Notes: generated by a model not told the origin, from the sequence alone. 64,000 nt of DNA from Scylla paramamosain (GCF_035594125.1 NW_026973669.1:942501-1006500), one strand, 5' to 3'; positions 34,101-44,260 are shown, numbered from the stretch's first letter. Program-made: numbers and translations.

Positions 34101-35236
34101 ATCATCTCTTTGGTTTTAGTAGGAACCACTAAGAAATTAACCCTCTTTTCTTCATTGATTTCTACTTCTTGTGTCACTGTTCTGTAGACTACCACTGTAT
34201 CCTCCAATGGACTTGAATGGGGTGAGATTTTACCAATGATCCCCCAACCTAGCTCTGTCCTATGGGCATAGGGATGCTTCTTGCTATCACCTGCTATTTG
34301 CTCTTCTGCCATAATGGCTTCTGCACAATCAAGACCAATGAGAAGTCCTATGTCAATGTTTGGGTCATATTTCATTAGTTTGTCAGAGATTGCCTTTAAG
34401 TGGGGCCAGTCGCAAGCAGTCTCGGGCCTTGGTATCTGACTCCATCCAGCTGAAATGTTTTCTGTTGAATATGCTGAAGGGACTGATATTTCCACTTCTT
34501 CATTATAACCTCTTACTTTAAGTCCATGAATTTTGATAGAATCAGTGATTTGTTTTCCACTTATTGTGTGGATATTGAGTGACACTGATGGTCCACTAAC
34601 TCCCAAATTATTCAGAGTGCTTTCCTTGATGAATGAAGCATCAGACTGCTCATCCAGCAGGGCATACACTAAAACTTTATTCTCTTCATTACTAACATGA
34701 TGTAACCATACAGGAACTATCATGGTGTGCATGTCATGTGTCACTGATTCTGTAACTTTGACCTTATTTGCTACTACTGTGGGTTTATCATCTTTAGGCT
34801 GAGTTGCTTGTGCTGGCACCCTTTGGCTCTCAGTTCTTGTCATGTCATCATTGTGAAGAGCTGTGGGATGGTATCTCTGACATACTTTACAAACTTTCCT
34901 TCTTCTACAATCCTTTCCTTTGTGACCCATTTTTAGACACCCTGTGCATAACCGTTTTTCTTTAGCAAATTTGTACCTAGTATTACCATCAAGTTTGGCA
35001 AATTCCTTGCAATCATCTAAATCATGATCCTTTGTACAGTAGTGACAGAATCGTCCTTTCCTTTCCTGGTCCTTGGGATACTGTTTGTTGGCTTGTACAT
35101 TTACTTTACTTTGGAATGACCACATTGGTTTTTCCTCAATTGATTTAGCCATGAAAGTTCTACTCCCTCTATTCTTTGTCATATGTTTGATTCCCTTGGT
35201 TTCCAATTGGTTGCCCATGTTTGAGTTTTGATCCAA
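31190..35236 (-). CDS. BEL/Pao polyprotein: protease, reverse transcriptase, RNase H, integrase (1,348 aa, element A)
   Basis: It drives copying and integration of a BEL/Pao retrotransposon. In order: two zinc knuckles (CHYCTKDHDLDDC; CTGCLKMGHKGKDC) and CRRRKVCKVCQRYH; a retropepsin-like DUF1758 region (YALLDEQSDASFI); the Peptidase_A17/reverse-transcriptase region with DIEAMYHQVKV and the YVDD site near residue 633; RNase H (HFSDACQEGYGQ); an H-H-C-C integrase zinc motif; and an integrase core with D near 1,216 (AVDFFGP), D near 1,279 (RCDQGTNF) and E near 1,330 (GGVWERQ). It is open for over 4 kb, so it decayed late. It overlaps the gag frame by 58 nt in the -1 phase. It breaks off a few codons before the nested Copia element, with a small frame change. 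Confidence 0.92.
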   Translation of the reverse strand: MDQNSNMGNQLETKGIKHMTKNRGSRTFMAKSIEEKPMWSFQSKVNVQANKQYPKDQERKGRFCHYCTKDHDLDDCKEFAKLDGNTRYKFAKEKRLCTGCLKMGHKGKDCRRRKVCKVCQRYHPTALHNDDMTRTESQRVPAQATQPKDDKPTVVANKVKVTESVTHDMHTMIVPVWLHHVSNEENKVLVYALLDEQSDASFIKESTLNNLGVSGPSVSLNIHTISGKQITDSIKIHGLKVRGYNEEVEISVPSAYSTENISAGWSQIPRPETACDWPHLKAISDKLMKYDPNIDIGLLIGLDCAEAIMAEEQIAGDSKKHPYAHRTELGWGIIGKISPHSSPLEDTVVVYRTVTQEVEINEEKRVNFLVVPTKTKEMINPSQVRDMFELDFSDRKSADTPLSYEDKRFMSKMKEGVHQLKDGHYELPLPLKDDNVKLPNNKLLAEQRLKKLRAKLEKDNQHKGDYKVFMDDIITKGYAEVVPTKDLVRNDGKVWYIPHHGVYHPRKPKKLRVVFDCSANYRNQSLNSHLLQGPDLTNKLIGVLCRFRQESIALVCDIEAMYHQVKVNPEHRDMLRFFWWENGDLNNKMAEYRMTAHLFGATSSPSVANFALKKAADDYGCGSDAAKFVRNNFYVDDGLKSVATMDEAVTLIQQSKELCYKGGFNLHKFLSNNKNVLAAISPHERADGIKSLDFSKNEETLPIERTLGVEWCIESDTFQFRIKLKDKPLTRRGILSTVSSIYDPLGLVSPLILTGKQILQELYKNAVDWDDEVPDYVKPKWIKWKDELHKLDQLKVPRCYKPDDFGEVEKVELHHFSDACQEGYGQCSYIRLISKTGQIHCALVMAKSRVTPLKTMTIPRLELTAAVVSVRIHKLLKGELEYNNVEEVFWTDSKVVLGYIANEAKRFHVYVANRVETIRDHTSPDQWKFVETQYNPADHASRGMTADELCNSKIWWNGPEFLWQHSKMDSHSQYKVINENDPEVKKVVCHAVGTQQPTDILERLEYFSDWFKAKRAVAVCLKLLNSFRGKGDGTTKVKGNTYKPVNVAQVSEAENVIIKQLQAKAFQKEIDVLESSANHNSLINGDNGKGTKVIDKTSSLYKLDPFIDKNGIMRVGGRLRLSNLTDESKHPVILPKTSHITQLIICHHHKRTNHQGRGITLNEIRSCGYWIVGGSSLVSRHISKCIICRKVRSTTQGQKMADLPIDRLEPSPPFTYSAVDFFGPFYIKEGRKELKRYGVLFTCMACRAVHIETANSMDTSSFLSAYRRFVGRRGPVRQLRCDQGTNFVGAKSEYEKCLKELNNNKVRQELVKDQCDWIVFNMNVPNSSHMGGVWERQIRTVRNVLCVA

Positions 35237-36906
35237 TCATTTACTTCCCTACTTACTGAATTCCAGGAAAGAAATGGATTGCTTGCTCCTTTTGCTTCTT
35301 TCTGGACAAATTCACATAACATTTCAAAGGGTGGGTGGTGCTCTTCATTGCTACTACAAGTGTTATTACTGTTAGTATCAAGGTATATCATCGCTTGCTT
35401 TCTCCAGTCATGAACAACATGTTCAGGGAGTTTTGCTAGCACCTTTCTCTGCTCTCTAGGGTCATTCAGAAATGACAAATAAGAAGTGTGTTTCATTGCA
35501 GCTAAACAGCACTTCAAAAAATCTGAGAATGCTGTTAATGCTGGACCATTATGCGGAGAGATTGGTAGCCAATTCATTAACTTATTTGTGTAAGCATCAG
35601 CTATGATGCTTTTGTTTCCAAATCTATCACTAAGAATTTTCTTTGCTTGCACATAGTCAGCATCAGAGTTAAAGTGCATTAACATTTTAATGGCATCCTT
35701 TGCCTCACCAGTTGTATACCTCTCTAAGTAGGCAAGTCTCTCTTTACCAACAGAAGTTTTAGACTCTACATAAGTTTCAAAGTTTTTCAACCAACTTGGA
35801 AATTCCATGGGTTCTCCATCAAAAGTGTTAGGCTCTATTGGAGGGAGGCTCCACTTGGGATCAGGTATGTTGATTGCAAAGGTTCCCCCAGGATGGGAAA
35901 AGGATTGATGATTCTGTCTCACATTATTCACATTATTAGGCATGTTGACATTATGAGTGTGTCTACGAGAGCTTGGTACAAGACTTTGAGCTGTAGGGTT
36001 GAGATTTATTACCTGAGGTTCACTAAATATTTGTCCATCTACTTCATTTGTCATCAATTCATTATCTCTATTGCAAGAAGAAGGTTTCTGTGGGTCATGG
36101 AATGTAACATATTTGTGAGGCATGGCATTGTCACTTTGTTGATTTGCAATTGCTTGTGCTTTCATTTCATTTTGTGACTCTATGTATTGTTGAAGATAAC
36201 TTTGCTTCTCTACACTTTCATCATTACCTGGAAGCATTTTTACTTCTTCTTCAACTAAGCTAAGAGCATTAAGTTCTGCACTAGCAACTGCTAAATCTCT
36301 CTCTTTCTTTTTCTTTGAGAACATTGCTTCTGCCTCTGCTAAACTATCATGATATTCCATTTCCTTTCTAAGTCTGGCTACCTTTGCTGCTGCTTCTTGC
36401 TTTCTTTGTGCTGCTGATGAACGTGATGAAGTAGATGAGACTCTAGAATGTCTAGACCGTTTGCTAGAACAAATTGATCCTCTGTCATTCTTTAACTCCT
36501 TTCTTTTACATTCTATACTTTCTAATATTTCATGGTGAACTTGTTGATTGTGTTCCAGCTCTTCATTTAGCTCCTCTGACCTTTCTGGCTCTAGTTCCAC
36601 CAGCTTTGTGTATTCCACATAATACTGATGAAATGCCTCTATTACTTCACTTGACATGGGCTCTAATTCAAAGGGGCTAATTACAACTTTTAATCCTTTC
36701 TTAATTTTGCTGGTAACACTGCTCCATTTACGCTTACAGGACTCTGCTCTTCCTTTGGTTACACTGACTTGATATTCTCTTCCTTTGTCGGTCGGCACTC
36801 ACTCCCTGACACTAACTTCTTCAATACAAGTTTGATCCCTGTCCACTTGCTCACCCTCACCTTCCCTAAGGCCATCTACGGCATTAATTTCCTCAGTATC
36901 AGACAT
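35179..36906 (-). pseudogene. BEL/Pao gag (DUF1759-type), element A, with early stop
   Basis: The likely start is the ATG at 36,906-36,904 (MSDTEEINAVDG). A TGA at 36,801-36,799 interrupts the frame, which then stays open for 539 codons to 35,179. A charged coiled-coil-like N-terminal half (SELNEELEHNQQVHHEI; KRKEL) precedes a DUF1759 region (PIEPNTFDGEPMEFPSWLKN; LERYTTGEAKDAI; ILSDRFGN). It is the structural protein of the element. The early stop and loss of the 5' LTR argue that it is not expressed as full-length protein. Confidence 0.85.
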
Positions 36907-37024
36907 ATCTAACAACTTAATTGTGTCAATACTGAGACACTGAAAGAGCAATTAAATTACCACTCTTAATATTAGCTAATTGTGGGTAATTTTCACTTAG
37001 GCTACTCAATTCATTGAACAAATT

Positions 37025-37093
37025 ATTGAACATTTCACTTATATATGCCGAGGAATAATCACATGAGGTACATACGCTTTACACACAGTAACA
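37025..37093 (-). repeat. 5' LTR stub of BEL/Pao element A (69 bp)
   Basis: Only the first 69 bases of the LTR remain. The join to the 5' untranslated region occurs at a shared GTTCAAT, consistent with a microhomology-mediated deletion. Confidence 0.8.
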
Positions 37094-37118
37094 CACACAC
37101 ATACAGACACACACACAC
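37094..37118. repeat. CA-rich spacer between inverted LTR ends
   Basis: 25 bases of CA repeat with ATACAG interruptions separate the start of the element A LTR stub from the start of the element B 5' LTR. The two LTR starts face each other as an inverted repeat. Confidence 0.85.
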
Positions 37119-37646
37119 TGTTACTGTATGTAAAGCGTATGTACCACACGTCATTATTCCTCGGCATTTATAAGTGAAATGTTCAATAGTTTTCTATTTG
37201 CATGAAAACGTGTAATATGTGTAAGTATCAGTATTTAATACTATATTAAGCACCGAAGCCGATGCTCACTTGTTAGTAGTGTGGGGTTAACCTGCTAGTC
37301 GCCTGCGGGCATCACTCACGGCCAAGTCGCGCTCAGACAAAGACGGGCAGGATGGTGACCGAGGTAAATACTTTAATTTTGTAGTAAAAACTGATTGTCA
37401 TAGTGCTAAGTCAATTGCATGTATTGTTAATGAATATTGTAATATGTTGAAAGTGTTTAATATCAGTGTATAATGTTATTTTGTAAGAAACTGAGACCGA
37501 GAACTTGTTCGCAGTTCTTACGGTCATGCCTACCTCATCAATAAACGTCAGAGAGAGAACTGCCTTTCCTCGACCCTACGATGATGGGTGTGATCAGTAA
37601 AACAGATCATCTGAGAGCCAATTGATGCCCAGCCAGTGCGGCTACA
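37119..37646 (+). repeat. 5' LTR of BEL/Pao element B
   Basis: 528 bp, TGTTACTGTATG..GCGGCTACA. Confidence 0.9.
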
Positions 37647-39233
37647 ATTGTAGAAGAAGGAAAGTTTGTAAAGTATGTCAGAGATACCATCCCACAGCTC
37701 TTCACAATGATGACATGACAAGAACTGAGAGAAAAAGGGTGCCAGCACAAGCAACTCAGCCTAAAGATGATAAACCTACAGTAGTAGCAAATAAGGTCAA
37801 AGTTACAGAATCAATGACACAAGAAGTAGAAATCAATGAAGAAAAGAGGGTTACTTTCTTAGTGGTTCCTACTAAAACCAAAGAGATGATTAATCCTTCT
37901 CAAGTGAGAGATATGTTTGAACTTGACTTCAGTGATAGAAAGTCAGCTGACACCCCATTATCTTATGAAGATAAAAGGTTTATGAGTAAGCTGAAAGAAG
38001 GAGTACATCAGCTGAAGGATGGCCATTATGAGTTGCCCCTTCCTCTTAAAGATGATAATGTCAAGCTTCCAAACAACAAACTATTAGCAGAGCAGAGACT
38101 CAAGAAGTTAAGAGCTAAACTTGAGAAGGGTAATCAACACAAAGGTGATTACAAAGTGTTCATGGATGATATGATTACAAAAGGTTATGCAGAGGTTGTA
38201 CCGACAAAGGATTTAGTTAGGAATGATGGTAAGGTCTGGTACATTCCACATCATGGAGTCTATCATCCGAGAAAGCCAAAGAAGTTGAGAGTTGTCTTTG
38301 ACTGTAGTGCAAACTACAGGAACCAGTCATTAAACAGTCATCTGTTACAAGGCCCAGACCTTACCAACAAACTTATTGGAGTGTTGTGTAGGTTTAGGCA
38401 AGAAAGCATTGCACTTGTATGTGATATAGAAGTAATGTACCATCAAGTGAAGGTCAACCCAGAACACAGAGACATGTTAAGATTCCTTTGGTGGGAAAAT
38501 GGTGACCTTAATAATGAGATAGCTGAATACAGGATGACAGCTCACCTGTTTGGAGCTACTTCATCTCCAAGTGTAGCCAACTTTGCTCTTAAGAAAGCTG
38601 CAGATGACTACGGGTGTGGATCTGATGCAGCCAAGTTTGTAAGAAACAACTTTTATGTTGATGATGGTTTGAAGCTGTCACTCTTATTCAGCAGAGCAAA
38701 GAATTATGTTACAAGGGAGGTTTTAACCTTCATAAGTTCTTGTCAAACAACAAAGCTGTATTAGCTGCAATTTCTCCTCATGAGAGAGCAGATGGAATTA
38801 AAAGTTTGGATTTTAGTAAGAATGAAGACACACTGCCTATAGAAAGAACTTTGGGAGTTGAGTGGTGCATAGAATCTGACACATTTCAATTTAGAATAAA
38901 GCTGAAAGACAAGCCACTCACCAGGAGAGGCATTCTGTCAACAGTGAGCTTCATATATGATCCATTAGGTCTAGTGTCACCTCTCATACTGACTGGAAAG
39001 CAAATTTTACAAGAATTATGTAAGAATGCAGTTGAATGGGATGATGAGGTGCCAGATTATGTCAAACCTAAATGGATAAAGTATCTCCTGATCATGATGG
39101 CCTAGTAAGAAAGGTTAAGGTCCTGGTTTCAGACTGTAATCTCGACAACCAGGGAAGACACATAAAGGCAAACAGGACCATCATAGAGAGGCCAATACAT
39201 AGTCTAGTATTGCTGTTAGAAGGTAATGCATAA
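37647..39233 (+). pseudogene. Deleted BEL/Pao polyprotein remnant, element B
   Basis: The reading from RRRKVCKVCQRYH to the reverse-transcriptase palm (YVDDGLK) is mostly the same as element A, with three deletions. The first removes the protease, between copies of a CAGTGACACA-like word. The second, about 22 bp after DDGLK, shifts the frame near 38,675. The third joins KPKWIK to a SPDHDG segment near the C-terminus and removes RNase H and integrase. The catalytic YVDD is visible, but the protein is not intact. Confidence 0.85.
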
Positions 39234-39354
39234 TAATAGACCAGAGCATCCCCACCAAGGAGCCAGTGTAACAAAACATTATGTGCTAATCCTAGTCTTA
39301 AGGTACATACTAATCTTAATTTAAGGTAAATTGTTACACAATTTAGGGTAGCCA

Positions 39355-39882
39355 TGTTACTGTATGTAAAGCGTATGTACCTCATGTCATTATTCCTCGG
39401 CATATATAAGTGAAATGTTCAATAGTTTTCTATTTGCATGAAAACGTGTAATACGTGTAAGTATCAGTATTTAATGCTATATCAAGCACCGAAGCCGATG
39501 CTCACTTGTTAGTAGTGTGGGGTTAACCTGCTAGTCGCCTGCGGGCATCACTCACGGCCAAGTCGCGCTCAGACAAAGACGGGCAGGATGGTGACCGAGG
39601 TAAATACTTTAATTTTGTAGTTAAAACTGATTGTCATAGTGCCAAGTTAATTGCATGTATTGTTAATGAATATTGTAATATGATGAAAGCGTTTAATATC
39701 CGTGTATAATGTTATTTTGTAAGAAATTGAGACCGAGAACTTGTTCGCAGTTCTTACGGTCATGCCTACCTCATCAATAAACGTGTCAGGGAGAACTGCC
39801 TTTCCTCGACCCTACGATGATGGGTGTGATCAGTAAAACAGATCACCTGAGAGCCAATTGATGCCCAGCCGATGCAGCTACA
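39355..39882 (+). repeat. 3' LTR of BEL/Pao element B
   Basis: 528 bp, with a few substitutions relative to the other LTRs and an ending of GCAGCTACA. It abuts the LINE reading frame of S1 directly. Confidence 0.9.
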
Positions 39883-41331
39883 ATGTATGTGGACACAAGA
39901 GCTAGATACAGGCTAGGAGACATAGAAACAGACTGGGTGAAGAGTGAGAGAGGAGTTAGGCAGGGCTGTATATTGTCACCAACCCTTTTTAGCCTGTATA
40001 CAGAGGAGCTAGCAGCCAGGATGAGAAGAATGAATGTAGGGGTAAGTGTGGGGAATGATAAAGTATGTGTGCTCCTTTATGCAGATGACGTAGTTGTTAT
40101 GAGTGAATCGGCAGATGAGCTTCAAAGTTTGTTGGATGTAGTGGATGGCTATGGTAAAGACTTTGGATTAAGGTTTAGCAGTGAGAAAAGCAAAGTAATG
40201 ATAGTGAATAGGTCAGAGGATGAAAGTAATGTGGTATGGAGACTTGGAGAGAATGAGTTGAGACAGGTGCAAGAATACAAGTACTTAGGGATGTGGATGA
40301 GTTCTAGTGGGTGTGCAAAGGCAAAGAATGAAAAGATAAGTATGGTAAACCAGTGGGTAGGTCGATTGGGAAGCGCGGCAAGGATGAGAGCAAGTAAGTA
40401 TGATGTGTTGAGAGAAGTGTGGAAGAGTGTGGCTGTGCCATGTATAATGTATGGTATGGATGTGATTGCATGCAATGAAAGTGAAATTGATAAGTTAGAA
40501 GTGGGCCAGAATAGAGTAGCAAGGATGGCACTGAGTGCACCGAGGTGCACAGCAGTTGAAGCCTTGAGAGGTGACATGGGATGGAGCACCTTTAGAGAAA
40601 GACTGACAAAAGCCACACTTAGGTACAAGATTAGGTTTGAGAGAATGGATGATGCAAGAATATCAAGGAAGGTGTACCTGTGGAATGAAAGTGGAAGCAA
40701 ATGGAGGAAGAGATGCATGAGAATGACCGACAGGAATGGATTGCAAGTTGTGTGGGCGATAAGAATGGCTGGGAGGATTCAAAATGAGCGTGAATGGGTG
40801 GTAACAAGAGGAGGCAGAGTGGGAGCCGAATGGGATGTGAGAAAATGGAAGAATGAGATAGACAAAGAAGTGAAATGTGTGGGACTGAATGAATGGAAGA
40901 ATGAAATGGAAAGAAAGAAGACCCTGGAATGGTACAAGGAGAAAGAGGCCCCGAGGTATGAAAGGTGGTATGATGGAAGCCTGGGCGGTGATCTTCTCTT
41001 TCGAGCGAGGGCACAGTGTATGGATGTGAATGCAAGGAGTTACAGGTGGTCTGAGTCCCGCAGCAAAGTGTGCCAGATGTGTGACATGGGAGAGGATGAG
41101 ACGGTGGAACATGTGGTGCTGGAGTGTGTGAAGTATGCCAGAGACAGGAATGAGATGATGCAAGTGATACTGACTGAGTTAGGGCATGATAGGAATGAAA
41201 GAGTGGAGAAGACAGGAAAGGAATGGATGGTGTTGTTGCTGGGACTGTGTAGAGAGGCGAATGAAAGGATGATTGAGGCGGTGAAAGAGTTTCTGGAGAG
41301 AATGTGGCGTGCCAGGTGTATGAACAATTAG
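39883..41331 (+). mobile_element. LINE ORF2 C-terminal part (reverse transcriptase, 482 aa), S1 copy
   Basis: A non-LTR retrotransposon reverse transcriptase lacking its N-terminal endonuclease and fingers. It has RQGCILSPTLFSLYTEEL, the catalytic YADDVVVMSES, a LGMWMS segment, and a C-terminal zinc-knuckle-like C-x2-C..H-x4-C (CQMCDMGEDETVEHVVLEC). The frame is open throughout. It starts exactly at the BEL LTR border, so the LTR cut off its upstream part. A related decayed copy at 62,400 has an apurinic-endonuclease-like segment, so the family is endonuclease-type. I do not assign a clade. Confidence 0.85.
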
Positions 41332-41460
41332 GATAGAGGATGCTGTTCGTTTCTCTTTTTTTTTTTTTTTCTTCTACAGGAGTTGCCGATCCAAAGGCCT
41401 GGCTCAGGAGTGATCCTGTGCCACCTGTACCATCAAGATCAAGATCAAGATCTGGCGCCA
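41332..41460 (+). mobile_element. LINE 3' untranslated end with ATCAAG tail (S1)
   Basis: A T-run and TACAGGAGTTGCCGATCC are followed by ATCAAGATCAAGATCAAGAT, a simple-repeat 3' tail. The same end occurs at 51,953-52,100 and, diverged, at 63,860-63,950. Confidence 0.7.
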
Positions 41461-41815
41461 AGTTACTTGTGTGTTTTGTTGTCTGTGTCTGTTGGAGCGT
41501 CCGCGTGCTGCGTGGTGGTCAGTGGTCAGGTCACGCTAAGTGTGCGGCAGCTTGCGCCTGTGTCTGAGCTGGCCTGGGTCACCTGTGGTCACCTGTCCAC
41601 TCTGTGTCTGGTGGAGGGAACAGACAAGACGTCAGCGTGGTGGTCAGTGGTCAGGTCACGCTGAGTGTGCGGCAGCTTGCGCCTGTGTCTGAGCTAGCCT
41701 GGGTCACCTGTGGTCACGTGCGGAGTGGCGGCGCCTCCCTGGGCTCACCTGAGGGCGTGCAGGTAATGGTGGGCGGGGAACAAGTAAATGTCGGGAGGTG
41801 AGTGACTAAGGTGGT
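41461..41815. repeat. GC-rich segment with two 125-bp repeats (S1)
   Basis: GTGGTCAGTGGTCAGGTCAC and GTGTGCGGCAGCTTGCGCC occur twice, about 125 bases apart. The second is followed by GCGTGCAG then GTAATG, a donor-like site. It could be an old exon, but no family is recognised. Confidence 0.55.
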
Positions 41816-42600
41816 GGTCACCGTCACTGTTGTTGTGGTTTGTTTGTTTGTTTGTTTGTTGATTTCCCCTCTCCCCCAACAAGCTTGGGGCCACGTGGGG
41901 AATTGGGTTTGTTTTTGGAGGGGGACATAAAAGACCGATAAATGGACTGAAAATCTAGGGAAATTTCCCTAAAATAAAGAAAAATTGGGGGTAAAATTTA
42001 AGTTTTAACCAATACTCCAGAATAATTATATACCTATCCTAACCTAACCTAATCGGGGGGGCTGCGCACACCATGAACACCCCCTTGCTATCTGGGGGGG
42101 CTGTGCCCCCCCTGGACCCCCCTAAGGTTAAAGCGTCATTAAACATCATAGACTTAGTAGCATGGACAAAAGCACCCTGCGTGTAAACCTACGCACGAAC
42201 GCACGCAGTGTAACTTCAGCACGGACAGGTAAGCAGGACGGATCTCGGGAATACTGGAGAAACTTTAACATTGTATTGTAACCTTAACATCAACGAGCGA
42301 TCAGTAAAACCTTTACAGACTTGTAGCTATACTACTTACACTTCTTGAAAGCACACCTTATTGAAAATAATCTTGGGTGCGTTGTTCTTAAGATTTTCCA
42401 GACACACACCGTCAGTAAGGTTAGTTTGGTCTCCTGGACAAAATTTTCCCGTCTCAGTGGTGGCAGCCACGCAGGACAAGACACACACACCGTCAGTTAG
42501 TGTTTTCTGCTTTCTTGTTTTATTTTTGTTATTTTGTTAATTTGTTTAATATTGTTTTATTTGTTTGTCTTGCAGGAGAACAGACGCGGTGAAAGAGCAA
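41816..42600. other. Non-coding DNA with G/C-run palindromes (S1)
   Basis: It contains TTTG repeats, a CCTAACCTAACCTAA run, and two GGGGGG..CTG..CCCCCC palindromes (42,055-42,125). It ends with a pyrimidine-rich tract and CTTGCAG, an acceptor-like site, at about 42,570. No gene is supported. Confidence 0.55.
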
Positions 42601-42608
42601 GGCCAGAC

Positions 42609-42830
42609 TGGCAAGTCCTCCTGTCCATTGTGCCCCAGAGCCTCTCAGATCAGTGGCTGGCAAGTCCTCCCATCCTCTCTGCACCAGACCCCTCAGGTCA
42701 GTGGCTGGCAAGTCCTCCCATCCTCTCTGCCCCAGAGCCCCTCAGGTCAGTGGCTGGCAAGTCCTCCCATCCTCTCTGCCCTAGAGCCCCTCAGGTCAGT
42801 GGCTGGCAAGTCCTCCCATCCATTTGTTTA
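42609..42830. repeat. 49-bp minisatellite (S1, about 4.5 copies)
   Basis: GGCAAGTCCTCCCATCCTCT and then CCAGAGCCCCTCAGGTCAGTG repeat every 49 bases. The monomer has no stop in any forward phase. S2 has about 9 copies. Confidence 0.9.
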
Positions 42831-42834
42831 TTTG

Positions 42835-43870
42835 GATAACCTGAAGATCCACCAGCCCAGTCCTTTCTGGCCGTTCTATTGCTGCTGTGGTAGACGGTCA
42901 CTGTTCTTCTCCTAGATCTATTAACAGTGGTGTTCCTCAGGGTTCTGTCCTGTCACCCACTCTCTTCCTGTTATTCATCAATGATCTTTTAAACCAAACT
43001 TCTTGTCCTATCCACTCCAGTGCTGATGATACCATCCTGCACTTTTCCACGTCTTTTTCTAGACTTCCAACCCTTCAGGAAGTAAACAGTTCATGCAGGG
43101 AAGTCACAGACTTCTGATCTCTCCAAAATTCCAGATTAGGGCAGAGCAAACTTGGTATTGTTCAATGCCACAAAAACTCAATTCCTCCATCTATCAACTC
43201 GACACAACCTTCCAGACAACTATCCCCTCTTCTTCAATGACAATTGTCCCCCTCTTCTACACTGAACATCCTCGGTCTGTACTTTACTTATAATCTGAAC
43301 TGGAAACTTCACATCTCATCTCTAGCAAAAACAGCTTCTAGGAAGTCAGGTGTTCTGAGATGTCTCCGCCAGTTTTTCTCACCCCCCACAAGCTGCTAAC
43401 TTTGTACAGGGGCCTTATCTGTCCATGTATGGAGTATGCTTCATATGTGTGGGGGGGTTCCACTCATACCATTCTTCTAGACAGGTTGGAATCAAAAGCT
43501 TTTTGTCTCATCAACTCCTCTCCTCTAACTGACTGTCTTCAGCCTTTCTCTCATCGCCGCAGTGTTGCATCTCGTGCTGTCTTTTACAGCTATTTTCATG
43601 CTAACTGCTCTTCTGATCTTGCTAACTGCATGCTTCCCCTCCTCCCACAGCCTTGCTGCTCAACACTTTCTTCTTTCTCTCATCACTATTCTGTGCACCT
43701 CTCTAATGCAAGAGTTAACCAGTATTCTCAATCATTCATCCCTTTTCTCTGGTAATACTGGAGCTCCTTGCCTGCTTCTCTATTTTCACCTTCGTATGAC
43801 TTGAATTCCTTCAAGAGGGAGGCTTCAACACACTTATCCTGCAATTTTTGACAACTGCCTTGGACCCTGT
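42835..43870 (+). mobile_element. Second LINE: reverse-transcriptase fragment (Jockey/CR1-like), S1
   Basis: Readable segments are GVPQGSVLSPTLFLLFINDL, SADDTILHF (usual Tyr of YADD replaced by Ser), CMEYASYVWGG and YSVHLSNARVNQYSQSF. Together these are the second half of a Jockey/CR1-type LINE reverse transcriptase, with stops and frame changes (near 43,118 and 43,250-43,380). The final segment at 43,680-43,745 is the probable source of the 56-bp minisatellite monomer. Confidence 0.8.
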
Positions 43871-43903
43871 TCAGTGACCAGCATCTCAGTGGGCCCCCCC
43901 CCC

Positions 43904-44123
<220 letters not shown>

Positions 44124-44260
44124 GGACACCAGACAGGCAGGAAGCCCCTCGCCGCCTGTGTGGTGACGCCCTCCTCTGTTACAGGTGCAAGGTCGGTGTG
44201 CATCCTTGGTGCAGCCCCAGGGTTCCTGCAGGAACAGCCACGGCCAGGAGCAGCGTTGCA

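Larger units (their letters stand above)
26728..37093 (-). mobile_element. BEL/Pao LTR retrotransposon, element A (interrupted by a Copia element)
   Basis: A minus-strand element with a full 3' LTR (26,728-27,255), gag with a DUF1759-type domain, a protease-reverse transcriptase-RNase H-integrase polyprotein and a residual 5' LTR stub (37,025-37,093). CACAC flanks both ends, compatible with a 5-bp target duplication, but both lie in CA repeats, so this is weak. A 3.26-kb Copia element (27,926-31,181) sits inside the integrase-coding part. The element cannot be autonomous: the 5' LTR is mostly deleted, gag has an early stop, and the C-terminal polyprotein part has a frame change and a stop. 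Confidence 0.9.
37119..39882 (+). mobile_element. BEL/Pao element B, internally deleted, with two full LTRs
   Basis: 5' LTR 37,119-37,646, internal remnant 37,647-39,354, 3' LTR 39,355-39,882, all in plus orientation. The internal part starts abruptly at the CRRRKVCKVCQRYH zinc motif without leader or gag. It is very similar to element A, so B is a deletion derivative of the same family. The flanking 5-mers (CACAC left, ATGTA right) do not match, so it is not a simple insertion. Confidence 0.9.

Noticed and set aside
40149..41461. Large His/Ser/Pro-rich frames opposite the LINE
   Set aside because: They lie exactly antisense to a well-supported reverse-transcriptase frame and follow its codon pattern.
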